A stretch of 20,349 nt of DNA from JBBRLA01 sp038231615. Its GTDB lineage: Bacteria; Myxococcota_A; Polyangia; Palsa-1104; JAEUJZ01. The stretch spans positions 1 to 20,349 of the forward strand of contig JBBRLA010000066.1 in assembly GCA_038231615.1 (NCBI GenBank). Reading direction: 5' to 3'. Below the pieces are notes generated by a model. That model searched no databases. It was not told the origin of the DNA and worked only from the letters and a program-made list of their open reading frames with translations. The translations under genes and the position numbers were made by a program. Below are positions 1 through 8,478 of the stretch, piece by piece. How positions within the stretch are numbered: the stretch's first letter is position 1; each line of letters starts with the position of its first letter.

Positions 1-2944
1 GGTGACCACGCCGCTGGAGCGTCAGTTCGGGCAGATGCCCTCCCTGACTCAGATGACCTCGGTCAGCGCCTTCGGTACCTCGCTCATCACCTTGCAGTTC
101 AACCTGGACCGCAACATCGACGCCGCCGAGCAGGACGTGCAGGCGGCGATCAACGCGGCGACGACCTTTCTGCCCAGCACCCTGCCGGTGCCGCCGACCT
201 ACAGCAAGAGCAACCCGGCGGATACGCCAATCCTGACCATCGCGCTCAGCTCGGACACCAGTGCTCTCTCGCAGGTCAACGACTACGCCGACTCGATCAT
301 GGGGCAGAAGATCTCCCAGGTCGCCGGGGTCGGGCTGGTCACCCTGGGGGGGGCGCAGAAGCCGGCGGTGCGGGTGCAGGTGGACCCGGCGGCCCTGGCC
401 GGGCTGGGCCTGTCGCTGGAGGACGTGCGCACGGCGGTGGCCCAGGCCAACGTCAACCAGGCCAAGGGCACCCTGGACGGACAGCGCCTGGCCTACACGT
501 TGGCAGCGGACGATCAGCTCTTCTCGGCCGCGGCGTACAAGCCGGTCATCCTGGCTTATCGCAGCGGCTCGGCGGTGCGCCTGTCCGAGGTGGCCCAGGT
601 AGTGGACGGGGTAGAGAATGGGCAGCTCGCCGGCTGGGCCAACAACAAACGCGCCATCATCGTCAACGTGCAGCGGCAGCCGGGGGCGAACATCATTCAG
701 GTCACCGACCGGGTGAAGGCCCTTTTGCCGCAGCTCAAGGCGTCGCTGCCGCAGGGCATCGCCGTGACCATCCTCAGCGACCGCACCGAGACCATTCGCG
801 CCTCGGTGGCGGACGTGAAGTTCACCCTGGTGCTGACCATCGTGCTGGTGGTGCTGGTGATCTATGTCTTTTTGCGCAGCGTGCGGGCCACGGTGATCCC
901 GGGGGTGGCGGTGCCGCTTTCGCTGATCATGACCTTCGGCGTCATGTTCCTTTTGGGCTACAGCCTGGACAATCTTTCGCTGATGGCGCTGACCATCTCC
1001 ACCGGCTTCGTGGTGGACGACGCCATCGTCATGATCGAGAACATCTCACGCTATATCGAGGAGGGCGAAACGCCGCTGGAGGCCGCGTTGAAGGGTTCCA
1101 AGCAGATCGGCTTCACCATCATCTCGCTGACGGTGTCGCTGGTGGCGGTGCTGATCCCGCTGCTCTTCATGGGGGGGCTCATCGGCCGGCTCTTCCGGGA
1201 GTTTGCCATCACCCTGAGCATCGCCATCATTTCATCGGCGGTGCTCTCGCTCTCGCTGACGGCGATGATGTGCGCGCACCTCCTGCGCCCGCAGGGCGAG
1301 CTACATCCGGGCTACCTGGCCCGGCTCTTCGAACGCTTCTTCGCCGGCATGCTCAAGCTCTACGACCGCGGCCTCTTGTGGGTGCTGCGCCACCAGACGC
1401 TGACCCTGTGGGTCACCCTGGGCACCTTCGTCCTGACGCTCTTGCTGGCGCTGATCATCCCCAAGGGCTTCTTCCCGCAGCAGGACACGGGCCTCATCAT
1501 CGGCATCTCGGAGGCGGCGCCGGATGTCTCCTTCCCGCGCATGATGGATCGGCAGGAGGCCCTGTCGGCGGTGATCCTCAAGGACCCCGACGTGGCCAGC
1601 GTGTCCGCCTTCATCGGCGCCGACGGGACCAACACCACGGTCAACAGCGGGCGCCTGTCGATCACCCTGAAGCCCCGGGAGGAGCGCAGTGCCAACGCCG
1701 GAGAGATCATCGCCCGGCTGAAGCCCGAGGTGGAGAAGGTCGAGGGGGTGACCTTGTACCTGCAGGCGGTGCAGGACCTACAGATCGAGAACCGCGTCAG
1801 CCGCACCCAGTACCAGTACACCCTGGAAGACGCCGATGGGCAGGAGCTGGCCCAGTGGGCGCCCCGGCTGGTGGAGAAGTTCCGTACCCTGCCTCAGCTT
1901 CGCGACGTGGCCAGCGATCAGCAGAACGGCGGCATCCAGGTGGCCCTGCGCATCGACCGGGACACCGCTTCGCGCCTGGGCATTGCCCCGCAGGCCATCG
2001 ACGATGCCCTCTACGACGCCTTTGGTCAGCGGCAGGTATCGACCATCTTCACCCAGCTCAATCAGTACCACGTGATCCTGGAGGTCAAGCCGGAGTTCCA
2101 GCAAAACCCCGACGCACTGAACCTGATCTATGTGCGGTCGCTGACGCAAAATAGCGATGGCACCAGCAACCAGGTGCCCCTGTCGACCATTGCCAGCTTC
2201 AGCCAGAAGGACGTGGCGCTTTCGATCAGCCACCAGGGGCAGTTCCCGGCGGTCACTCTCTCGTTCAGCCTGGCCAACGGGGTGTCGCTGGGTCAGGCGG
2301 TGAATGCGATCAACCAGGCCAGCCAGGAGGCCGGGGTGCCGGCCAGCGTCCATGGGGACTTCGTCGGCACCGCCGATGCCTTCCGTACCTCCCTGGCCAG
2401 CGAACCGATCCTGGTGCTGGCGGCGCTTCTCACAGTGTACATCGTGCTGGGGGTGCTTTACGAGAGCTACATCCATCCGGTGACCATCCTGTCGACGCTG
2501 CCCTCGGCGGGGGTGGGGGCGCTTTTGGCGCTGATGATCACCGGGACCGACTTCAGCGTGATCGCCCTCATCGGGATCATCCTGCTCATCGGGATCGTGA
2601 AGAAAAACGCCATCATGATGATCGACTTCGCCCTGGAGGCCGAACGAGAACGGGGGATGTCGCCCGCCGAGTCGATCTACCAGGCGTGCCTCTTGCGCTT
2701 CCGGCCGATCATGATGACCACCATGGCGGCGCTTCTGGGGGGCATCCCCCTGGCGCTGGGGTCGGGGACCGGCGCGGAGCTGCGCCGACCGCTGGGCATC
2801 GCCATCGTGGGCGGGCTGCTCATATCACAGCTTCTGACCCTGTTCACCACGCCGGTCATCTACCTGTTCATGGAGCGGATAAGCCGCCGCCTGACCGGCG
2901 CCTGGGGCAAAAAAGTCGCGGCCCCGATCGGAACGACAGGTTGA
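1..2944 (+). CDS. mdtB: RND multidrug efflux permease MdtB-like, 5' end cut by window edge
   Basis: Inner-membrane proton-driven permease of the resistance-nodulation-division family. With a periplasmic adaptor and an outer-membrane channel (neither in the window) it would export drugs or other amphiphiles. The visible 980 residues begin inside the first porter subdomain. By alignment with the downstream paralog about 62 N-terminal residues, including TM1, lie upstream of the window. The opening residues (TPLERQFGQM, then QAAINAAT and YSKSNPADTPI) resemble MdtB/MuxB more than MdtC. The TM4 motif FVVDDAIVMIEN gives the paired aspartates (D339, D340 of the visible part) of the proton relay. The C-terminal motif GIVKKNAIMMIDF is typical of the family. 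TGA at 2942-2944 lies 2 bp before the next start, so the two permeases are co-transcribed. No frameshift is seen. The family call is firm; the choice of MdtB over other heteromeric RND subunits is likely. Confidence 0.93.
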   Translation, partial: VTTPLERQFGQMPSLTQMTSVSAFGTSLITLQFNLDRNIDAAEQDVQAAINAATTFLPSTLPVPPTYSKSNPADTPILTIALSSDTSALSQVNDYADSIMGQKISQVAGVGLVTLGGAQKPAVRVQVDPAALAGLGLSLEDVRTAVAQANVNQAKGTLDGQRLAYTLAADDQLFSAAAYKPVILAYRSGSAVRLSEVAQVVDGVENGQLAGWANNKRAIIVNVQRQPGANIIQVTDRVKALLPQLKASLPQGIAVTILSDRTETIRASVADVKFTLVLTIVLVVLVIYVFLRSVRATVIPGVAVPLSLIMTFGVMFLLGYSLDNLSLMALTISTGFVVDDAIVMIENISRYIEEGETPLEAALKGSKQIGFTIISLTVSLVAVLIPLLFMGGLIGRLFREFAITLSIAIISSAVLSLSLTAMMCAHLLRPQGELHPGYLARLFERFFAGMLKLYDRGLLWVLRHQTLTLWVTLGTFVLTLLLALIIPKGFFPQQDTGLIIGISEAAPDVSFPRMMDRQEALSAVILKDPDVASVSAFIGADGTNTTVNSGRLSITLKPREERSANAGEIIARLKPEVEKVEGVTLYLQAVQDLQIENRVSRTQYQYTLEDADGQELAQWAPRLVEKFRTLPQLRDVASDQQNGGIQVALRIDRDTASRLGIAPQAIDDALYDAFGQRQVSTIFTQLNQYHVILEVKPEFQQNPDALNLIYVRSLTQNSDGTSNQVPLSTIASFSQKDVALSISHQGQFPAVTLSFSLANGVSLGQAVNAINQASQEAGVPASVHGDFVGTADAFRTSLASEPILVLAALLTVYIVLGVLYESYIHPVTILSTLPSAGVGALLALMITGTDFSVIALIGIILLIGIVKKNAIMMIDFALEAERERGMSPAESIYQACLLRFRPIMMTTMAALLGGIPLALGSGTGAELRRPLGIAIVGGLLISQLLTLFTTPVIYLFMERISRRLTGAWGKKVAAPIGTTG
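2462..2630 (+). repeat. Near-identical paralog tract, copy 1 (in mdtB)
   Basis: This 169-bp segment matches 5572-5740 in mdtC with only three mismatches that I can count, all silent third-position changes. It encodes the TM10-TM11 region from ESYIHPVTILSTLPSAG to IMMIDF. A shorter similar pair is 959-1042 versus 4090-4173 (84 bp, two mismatches), which encodes the TM4 DD motif. Identity this high at synonymous sites suggests gene conversion between the tandem paralogs. Confidence 0.85.
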
Positions 2945-2946
2945 CC

Positions 2947-5900
2947 ATGAACATCTCCGGACCCTTCATCCGGCGGCCCATCGCCACCTCGTTGCTCTCG
3001 GCGGCGCTGCTCATCGCCGGCATCGCAGCCTACAAGCTGCTGCCGGTGGCGCCGCTGCCCAAGCTGGACTTCCCCACCATCAACGTGAACGCATCCCTGC
3101 CCGGGGCCAGCCCCGAGACCATGGCCTCCTCGGTGGCCACGCCCCTGGAGCGCCGCTTCGGCCGCATCGCCGGCATCTCCGAGATCACCTCGACCAGCTC
3201 CCTGGGTTCGACCTCGCTGACCTTGCAGTTCGACCTGGACCGAGACGTCGACGCCGCAGCGCGGGACGTGCAGGCGGCGATCAACGCCGCGGGTGGCGAG
3301 CTGCCCACCAATCTTCCCTCGCGCCCCCGCTTCGGCAAGGTCAACCCGTCGGACGCCCCGATCCTGGTGCTGGCGGTGGCCTCGCAGACCCTGCCGCTCT
3401 CGCTGGTCTACGACGCCGCCAGCAGCATCATGGCGCAGAAGATCTCCCAGGTGACCGGCGTTGGGCAGGTGTCGGTGAGCGGGGCGCAGGCCCCGGCGGT
3501 GCGGGTGCAGGTGGACCCGGCGGCCCTGGCCGGCATGGGTTTGTCCCTGGACGATGTGCGCGCGGTGCTGGGCAGCGCCAACGTCAACATGCCCAAGGGC
3601 AGCCTGCAAGGCAAGGCGCAGTCCTACACCCTGGCCGCCGATGACCAGCTCTTCGGGGCCGCGGCCTACGGCAAGCTGATCGTGGCACAGAACAACGGCA
3701 GCCAGGTGCGCCTTTCCGACATCGCCACGGTCTTTGACGACGTCGAGAACAACAAGCTGGCCGCGTGGTCCGACGGCGAGCGGGCGATCACCCTCATCGT
3801 CCGGCGCCAGCCGGGCGCCAACATCATCGAGACCATCGAGCGGGTCAAGGCGCTCTTGCCCCTGCTGGCAGCGTCGATCTCCCCATCCATTCAAACCAAA
3901 GTCATGATCGACCGCACCCAGACCATTCGCGCCTCGGTAAGGGACGTCGAGATCACGCTCCTTTTGTCGATCGGGCTGGTGGTGCTGGTGGTGTTCTTCT
4001 TCCTGCGCAGCCTGTGGGCCACCGCCATCCCGAGCATCGCCGTGCCGCTCTCCCTGGTCGGCACCTTCGGGGTCATGTATCTGCTGGATTACAGCCTGGA
4101 CAATCTTTCGCTGATGGCGCTGACCATTTCGACCGGCTTCGTGGTGGACGACGCCATCGTCATGATCGAGAACGTCGCCCGCTACATCGAGCAGGGCGAG
4201 TCCCCGCTTTCCGCCGCTCTGAAAGGGGCACGGCAGATCGGCTTCACCATCGTCACCATCACCCTCTCGCTGCTGGCGGTCTTTCTGCCCATTCTCCTGA
4301 TGGGTGGGGTCATCGGCCGGCTCTTCCGCGAGTTCTCCGTCACCCTGGCCATCGCCGTCGCCGTCTCCGCCGTGGTGTCGCTGACCCTGACCCCGATGAT
4401 GTGCGCGCAGTTCCTGCGCTCGGAGAAGGACCAGAAGCACGGCCGCCTGTACCTTCTGACGGAGCGCTTCTTCGACCGGGTGCTGGGTGGCTACGGGCTG
4501 GGGCTGAAGTGGGTGCTGCGCCACCAGCCCTTCATGCTGCTGGTCACCGGGGCCACCCTGGGGTTGACGGTGTACCTGTACATCATCGTGCCCAAGGGGC
4601 TTTTCCCGCAGCAGGACACCGGCATGCTCATGGGCTTCTCGCAGGCGGCCCAGGACATCTCCTTTTCGGCCATGCGCGACCGGCAGCAGCGGATCGACGC
4701 GATCGTGCGCGCCGACCCCGCCGTGGAGCATGCGGTGGCGTTCATGGGGGCGGTCAACGGCCAGACGGGGAACACCGGCAACCTGTTCATCGGCCTGCGG
4801 CCCCGGCCGCAGCGCAAGACCAGCGCCGATCAGGTCATCGCCCGGCTGCGCCCCAAGCTGGCTCAGATCGAGGGAATCACGCTCTATCTGCAAGCGGTGC
4901 AAGATCTGCGGGTTGGCGGGCGGGGCTCGCGGACGCAGTACCAGTATAGCTTGCAGGACGCGAACCTGGATGAGCTGAACCAGTGGACCCCCAAGGTGGT
5001 GGAGAAGCTGAAGACGCTGAAGCAACTGAAGGACGTGGCCACCGATCAGCAGACCGCGGGGTTGCAGGCCAGCCTGACGATCGATCGGGACACCGCGTCG
5101 CGAATGGGCATCAAGCCGCAGGCCATCGACAATGCTCTGTACAACGCCTTCGGGCAGCGGCAGGTATCGACCATCTACACCCAGCTCAATCAGTACCACG
5201 TGGTGCTGGAGGTCAAGCCGCAGTTTCAGCAGAACCCGGAGGACCTGCGTCTGATTTACGTGCGCGGCCCGAGTGGCGACCAGGTCCCGCTTTCGACCAT
5301 CACCCATTTCCAGCCGTCGGTGACCTCGCTGTCGATCAACCACCAGGGGCAGTTTCCCGCAAATACCCTCTCGTTCAACCTGGCCCCCGGTGTCGCGCTG
5401 GGGGACGCAGTGGCGGCGATCAACAAGGCCGAGCAGGAGATCGGCATGCCGGGAAGCATCCACGCCGCCTTCGCCGGCACCGCGGAGATCTTCCGATCCT
5501 CCCTGGCCAGCGAACCGATCTTGATCCTGGCGGCGCTTTTCACGGTGTACATCGTGCTGGGGATGCTTTACGAGAGCTACATCCACCCGGTGACCATCCT
5601 GTCGACGCTGCCCTCGGCGGGGGTGGGGGCGCTTTTGGCGCTGATGATCACCGGGACCGACTTCAGCGTGATCGCCCTCATCGGAATCATCCTGCTCATC
5701 GGAATCGTGAAGAAAAACGCCATCATGATGATCGACTTCGCGGTGGAGGTCGAACGGGACGAGGGGTTGTCTCCCGAAGAATCCATCTACAAGGCGTGCC
5801 TCCTGCGCTTCCGGCCGATCATGATGACCACCATGGCGGCGCTGCTCGGCGGGTTGCCGCTGGCGCTGGGGACCGGGACCGGCTCGGAGCTGCGTCGGCC

Positions 5901-6042
5901 GCTGGGCATCGCCATCGTCGGCGGGCTGCTCTTCTCGCAGATGCTGACACTTTTCACCACCCCGGTGGTCTATGTGGCGATGGACAAACTTGCCCGCTGG
6001 CACAGGAAGCTCCGGCAACCAAAGCCGCCGGCCGAAAAATGA
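2947..6042 (+). CDS. mdtC: RND multidrug efflux permease MdtC-like
   Basis: Complete RND permease of 1031 residues, the usual length, probably forming a heterotrimer with the MdtB-like neighbour, as MdtB and MdtC do in Enterobacteria. The start is ATG 2947, because the product then begins MNISGPFIRRPIATSLLSAA, the standard cytoplasmic helix plus TM1 of RND pumps. The open frame continues upstream but only inside the preceding gene. The N-terminal porter motifs LPGASPETMASSVATPLER and GRIAGISEITS match MdtC closely. The proton-relay aspartates are D401 and D402 in FVVDDAIVMIEN, and the C-terminal half carries GIVKKNAIMMIDF and LLRFRPIMMTT. The gap to the upstream stop is 2 bp with only a weak purine-rich site, suggesting translational coupling. 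Several DNA tracts are almost identical to the upstream gene although the proteins are otherwise clearly diverged. Confidence 0.95.
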   Translation: MNISGPFIRRPIATSLLSAALLIAGIAAYKLLPVAPLPKLDFPTINVNASLPGASPETMASSVATPLERRFGRIAGISEITSTSSLGSTSLTLQFDLDRDVDAAARDVQAAINAAGGELPTNLPSRPRFGKVNPSDAPILVLAVASQTLPLSLVYDAASSIMAQKISQVTGVGQVSVSGAQAPAVRVQVDPAALAGMGLSLDDVRAVLGSANVNMPKGSLQGKAQSYTLAADDQLFGAAAYGKLIVAQNNGSQVRLSDIATVFDDVENNKLAAWSDGERAITLIVRRQPGANIIETIERVKALLPLLAASISPSIQTKVMIDRTQTIRASVRDVEITLLLSIGLVVLVVFFFLRSLWATAIPSIAVPLSLVGTFGVMYLLDYSLDNLSLMALTISTGFVVDDAIVMIENVARYIEQGESPLSAALKGARQIGFTIVTITLSLLAVFLPILLMGGVIGRLFREFSVTLAIAVAVSAVVSLTLTPMMCAQFLRSEKDQKHGRLYLLTERFFDRVLGGYGLGLKWVLRHQPFMLLVTGATLGLTVYLYIIVPKGLFPQQDTGMLMGFSQAAQDISFSAMRDRQQRIDAIVRADPAVEHAVAFMGAVNGQTGNTGNLFIGLRPRPQRKTSADQVIARLRPKLAQIEGITLYLQAVQDLRVGGRGSRTQYQYSLQDANLDELNQWTPKVVEKLKTLKQLKDVATDQQTAGLQASLTIDRDTASRMGIKPQAIDNALYNAFGQRQVSTIYTQLNQYHVVLEVKPQFQQNPEDLRLIYVRGPSGDQVPLSTITHFQPSVTSLSINHQGQFPANTLSFNLAPGVALGDAVAAINKAEQEIGMPGSIHAAFAGTAEIFRSSLASEPILILAALFTVYIVLGMLYESYIHPVTILSTLPSAGVGALLALMITGTDFSVIALIGIILLIGIVKKNAIMMIDFAVEVERDEGLSPEESIYKACLLRFRPIMMTTMAALLGGLPLALGTGTGSELRRPLGIAIVGGLLFSQMLTLFTTPVVYVAMDKLARWHRKLRQPKPPAEK
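5572..5740 (+). repeat. Near-identical paralog tract, copy 2 (in mdtC)
   Basis: Partner of the segment at 2462-2630, in direct orientation 3110 bp downstream and with the same length and frame. Flanking sequence diverges at both DNA and protein level. Confidence 0.85.
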
Positions 6043-6156
6043 CACTCGTGGGTCGAAAATTGTCAGGTTTGGCCGAAACAGCCTGGCCGGACCCGCCTCA
6101 ACCTCGCCATTGACCGACCCGTAAGTCCGCGATAATGCATCCGGAGGCCCTGTGGC

Positions 6157-6270
6157 ATGGAACTTGATTTCAATACGGAGGATCTCGTACGCGCACCGCG
6201 CGCTTGCCCCCAATGGCCCCGCCTCGCCTCGGATGCCATCGATCGCGATCGATCAATCGATGGCATCTAA
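6157..6270 (+). CDS. Possible small ORF of 37 residues, unrecognised
   Basis: An ATG at 6157 is preceded by GGAGG (6143-6147) at a 9-bp spacing and opens a 37-codon frame ending in TAA at 6268-6270. The product begins MELDFNTEDLVRAPRACPQW, and its last dozen residues (DAIDRDRSIDGI) are encoded by the inverted repeat at 6232-6267, with the stop directly after the right arm. I do not recognise it. It could be a real small protein, a leader peptide, the remnant of a gene cut by the repeat, or chance. Codon use is less GC-biased than in neighbouring genes, which argues against a long-established native gene. Confidence 0.25.
   Translation: MELDFNTEDLVRAPRACPQWPRLASDAIDRDRSIDGI
6232..6267. repeat. 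Perfect 12-bp inverted repeat with 12-nt loop
   Basis: The left arm GATGCCATCGAT (6232-6243) and right arm ATCGATGGCATC (6256-6267) are exact reverse complements around a 12-nt centre rich in GATC/CGATCG. No T-run follows, so it is not a canonical intrinsic terminator. It could be an operator, a recombination or repeat-element end, or an RNA hairpin. Confidence 0.75.
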
Positions 6271-6492
6271 CTTACATGGCCCGTCCCTCGTCAAATGGCT
6301 CACTTCCAGTAGGCCGGCTCACGATCCACCGTCGGTGTCACACGCAACCTTCCTTTCATCGCGGATAGCGGTTATTGTAGGGGTGCGGCCTGATAGGTCC
6401 GGCTTCGCCATTCGTCACCATGGAAGACGCTCGCATGATCTCCGTGCGCTGCACGGCGGTCCCGGCCGCCCTCCGTCTGAACGGCGGCGTCG

Positions 6493-6506
6493 AGCACAAT
6501 TGTGCT
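6493..6506. promoter_or_regulatory. 14-bp perfect palindrome, candidate operator
   Basis: AGCACAATTGTGCT reads identically on both strands and ends 44 bp before the ATG of the diheme lipoprotein gene. Position and symmetry suit a dimeric repressor or activator site. The palindrome is seen directly; the regulatory role is inferred and the binding protein is unknown. Confidence 0.4.
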
Positions 6507-6550
6507 GATCCGTTATCAACGACAGGAACCCACCAGGTAAGGAGTCTCGC

Positions 6551-7129
6551 ATGATGGATCGCAGCCGCTTCTCGCTGCGCAGGTGTTATCTCTTCCTCGG
6601 CCTCGTTCTTGGCGGCGGTCTGGCTGTGACGAGCTGCGGGCCACCGGACGGGGCTGCGGTCACCGAGCAGGCGCGGGCCGGCTGCGAGATGGAGACCCAG
6701 CAGAACATCCAGACCAACCAGAACATGCTCCCCGGGCGCAACTGCGGCTTCTGCCACCATTCGGGCGGTCAGGCGACCAACTCGCCCTGGACCGTGTCGG
6801 GTACGGTCTTTGCCTCCAAGGACAGCCCGTGTAACCCCGGCGGTTTGGCCGGCGTCGTTGTCGAGGTGCAGGACGACAAGGGCGTGCCCCAGGACAACGG
6901 CACCTTGATCACCAACTCAACCGGCAACTTCTGGAGCGCCGCGCGCTATACCACGCCGCTGCTCATCCGCGTCTATCAGCCCGACCCGGCCAACGCCAAC
7001 AACCCGCCCCTGAAGGAACTGAAGATGCTGACCCCGGTGGGCGGCATGGGCGGCCCACGGGTCAACTGCGCCGATTGCCATTCCTTCCCCGGCCTGCAAG
7101 GAGCGCCTGGCAGGGTATATCTGAACTGA
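6551..7129 (+). CDS. Putative diheme cytochrome c lipoprotein with central beta-sandwich domain
   Basis: A 192-residue predicted lipoprotein. ATG 6551 is chosen because AAGGAG lies 6 bp upstream. Residues 1-28 form a lipoprotein signal (RR at 10-11, hydrophobic core 13-26, lipobox VTSC) with the acylated cysteine at C29. The next residue is Gly, not Asp, so outer-membrane sorting is likely. There are two heme c motifs, C65-G-F-C68-H69 and C173-A-D-C176-H177, near the two ends of the mature protein. Between them, about residues 80-150 (WTVSGTVFASK, GVVVEVQDDKG, LITNSTGNFW) resemble a transthyretin/carboxypeptidase-regulatory-like beta-sandwich. A small electron-transfer or heme-sensing surface protein is plausible. 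I do not recognise a named family. It appears monocistronic, with a convergent gene downstream, and would need the Ccm system encoded nearby for heme attachment. Confidence 0.8.
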   Translation: MMDRSRFSLRRCYLFLGLVLGGGLAVTSCGPPDGAAVTEQARAGCEMETQQNIQTNQNMLPGRNCGFCHHSGGQATNSPWTVSGTVFASKDSPCNPGGLAGVVVEVQDDKGVPQDNGTLITNSTGNFWSAARYTTPLLIRVYQPDPANANNPPLKELKMLTPVGGMGGPRVNCADCHSFPGLQGAPGRVYLN

Positions 7130-7239
7130 GGAAGCGGATCGGCCGCGAAAAACCAAGGTCAAGGGCCAATCCACCGGCCTGGGTCTTCTTTCGCGAGACG
7201 TGCCCTTGTGGCCGAGGGTCGGGCCAGGAAACGCCCGGA

Positions 7240-8478
7240 TCAGACCGCCGCGAGACTGGGTATGAAGGGACGGGGCGCATCTTTTCCCGGCCTCATCAAC
7301 TGCTGGTACGCCTGCCGGATTTGCTGGTCGTAGCGCGCCCACGTGAAGGCCGTACCTGCCCGCTGCCGCCCGATCATCCCCATGTGCCGTGCGCGCTCGG
7401 GGTCGCGCAAAAGCTCGTGCATGCGCTCTTGCAGGGCCGCCACGCTGCGAATGGGGACCACGTGGCCGCTTCGCCCTTCCTCGATTGCGTCGCCCGCCAC
7501 GGAGTGGTCGGTGGTGATCACCGGCAGGCCGGAGGCCATGGCCTCCAGCACCACCAGGCCGAAAGCATCGTTGATGCTGGGGAAAACAAACGCATCCGCC
7601 TGCCGGTAAAGCCCCGGCAGGTCCCGTGGCGACACTTGCCCCAGCACCCGCACCCGCGGGTCGGCGTAGCGCGCCAGCACCTGGTGCATCTCCGGGAAGA
7701 CGGTGCCCGCCAGCCACAGCTCGGCATGGGCGCCGCGCAATCCGGCGAAGGCACGCAGCAGGTACTGCACCCCCTTGAGCAGCTCCAGCCGACCCACATA
7801 CAGGAAGCAGAATGGCGCACCGTCTCGCTGCGGGCGGGGCGGCGCCGGGTGAAAGAGCTTTGAGTCGACCCCGAGCGGTATCTGGATCAGCTTCTTTTGG
7901 GCAACGCCCGCGGCCACGAAGGAGCCGGCGGCGAAGGTCGACAACACCATGATGGCGTCGGCGACCTCGTACTCCCGGCGCATGCGGTCCACGATGGCCC
8001 GGGAAAAAAGGCTGTTGCAGGCGCGGCCCTTCCTGCCAAACGCTGCGTGTTCTTCCGCGGAAAGACCCATCCACAGGTCGATGTGGCTCATCGGGTGCTC
8101 CAGCAGGGCCACGATGCCCAGCTCGCGGGCCCGCGAAAGACTGCGCAGGCTGACCTGGGTCCAGCCCACCAGAAGGTCGGCCCCCGGCACATAGCGGCTG
8201 GCCAGGCGATCGAAAAGCGCATAATGCGGGGAGCGCATGAGGTCGAACCTGCCCAGCACCGGCAGGCGCCGCCAGACGGCCCACATGAGTCGCACGGCGT
8301 GCCGGTAGGAGCGCACGCGGGCCTCGATCTCGCGACCTGGCGGACGGCCGCGCTCTACTACGAAGTCCGGGTAATAGTACACCGCCTGCCTGAGCCATCG
8401 GGCATCGGTGAGCACATCCACCAGTTGTGCACCATGAGCGCCCGGCCCGATGAGGACACTGACCTTGAGGGGTTCCAT
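7240..8478 (-). CDS. GT-B fold glycosyltransferase (GT1/GT4 type)
   Basis: A 412-residue protein expected to transfer a sugar from a nucleotide-sugar donor to a cell-surface glycan or lipid acceptor in the cytoplasm. ATG 8478 is chosen because AGGAGG (8485-8490) lies 6 bp upstream; the frame extends further but without support. The C-terminal donor domain shows IPLGVDSKLFHP (200-211), LYVGRLELLKGVQYLL (226-241), VRVLGQVSPRDLPGLYRQAD (276-295) and FVFPSINDAFGLVVLEAMAS (297-316). The EX7E motif of the family appears as D304-x7-E312, with Asp for the first Glu. The N-terminal acceptor domain is less conserved and gives no substrate clue. The gene diverges from a zinc-ribbon methyltransferase across a 190-bp gap, an arrangement common in polysaccharide loci, but no other polysaccharide genes are in the window. 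Confidence 0.9.
   Translation of the reverse strand: MEPLKVSVLIGPGAHGAQLVDVLTDARWLRQAVYYYPDFVVERGRPPGREIEARVRSYRHAVRLMWAVWRRLPVLGRFDLMRSPHYALFDRLASRYVPGADLLVGWTQVSLRSLSRARELGIVALLEHPMSHIDLWMGLSAEEHAAFGRKGRACNSLFSRAIVDRMRREYEVADAIMVLSTFAAGSFVAAGVAQKKLIQIPLGVDSKLFHPAPPRPQRDGAPFCFLYVGRLELLKGVQYLLRAFAGLRGAHAELWLAGTVFPEMHQVLARYADPRVRVLGQVSPRDLPGLYRQADAFVFPSINDAFGLVVLEAMASGLPVITTDHSVAGDAIEEGRSGHVVPIRSVAALQERMHELLRDPERARHMGMIGRQRAGTAFTWARYDQQIRQAYQQLMRPGKDAPRPFIPSLAAV

Larger units (their letters stand above)
6043..6550. other. Intergenic region with two inverted repeats
   Basis: This 508-bp stretch lies between mdtC and the diheme lipoprotein and has no gene that I can support firmly. It is visibly less GC-rich and less codon-structured than its surroundings. 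It contains a short candidate ORF (6157-6270), a 12-bp inverted repeat (6232-6267), a 14-bp perfect palindrome (6493-6506) and the AAGGAG ribosome site of the next gene (6539-6544). I see no convincing rho-independent terminator after mdtC and no clear sigma-70 promoter. Confidence 0.7.

Noticed and set aside
2860..6213. Very long open frame on the minus strand opposite mdtC
   Set aside because: It is a mirror of the plus-strand gene in GC-rich DNA. Its composition is Gly/Arg/His/Gln-rich with no domain, while the plus-strand product is a clear RND permease.
6420..6554. 44-codon frame whose stop overlaps the lipoprotein ATG
   Set aside because: There is no ribosome site, it contains the 14-bp palindrome, and it resembles no protein. 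The overlap is probably chance.
7144..7195. CGCGAAA/TTTCGCG inverted repeat between the convergent lipoprotein and glycosyltransferase genes as a terminator
   Set aside because: The stem is only 7 bp around a 38-nt interior with poor internal pairing and no T-run. A terminator is expected here but not demonstrated.
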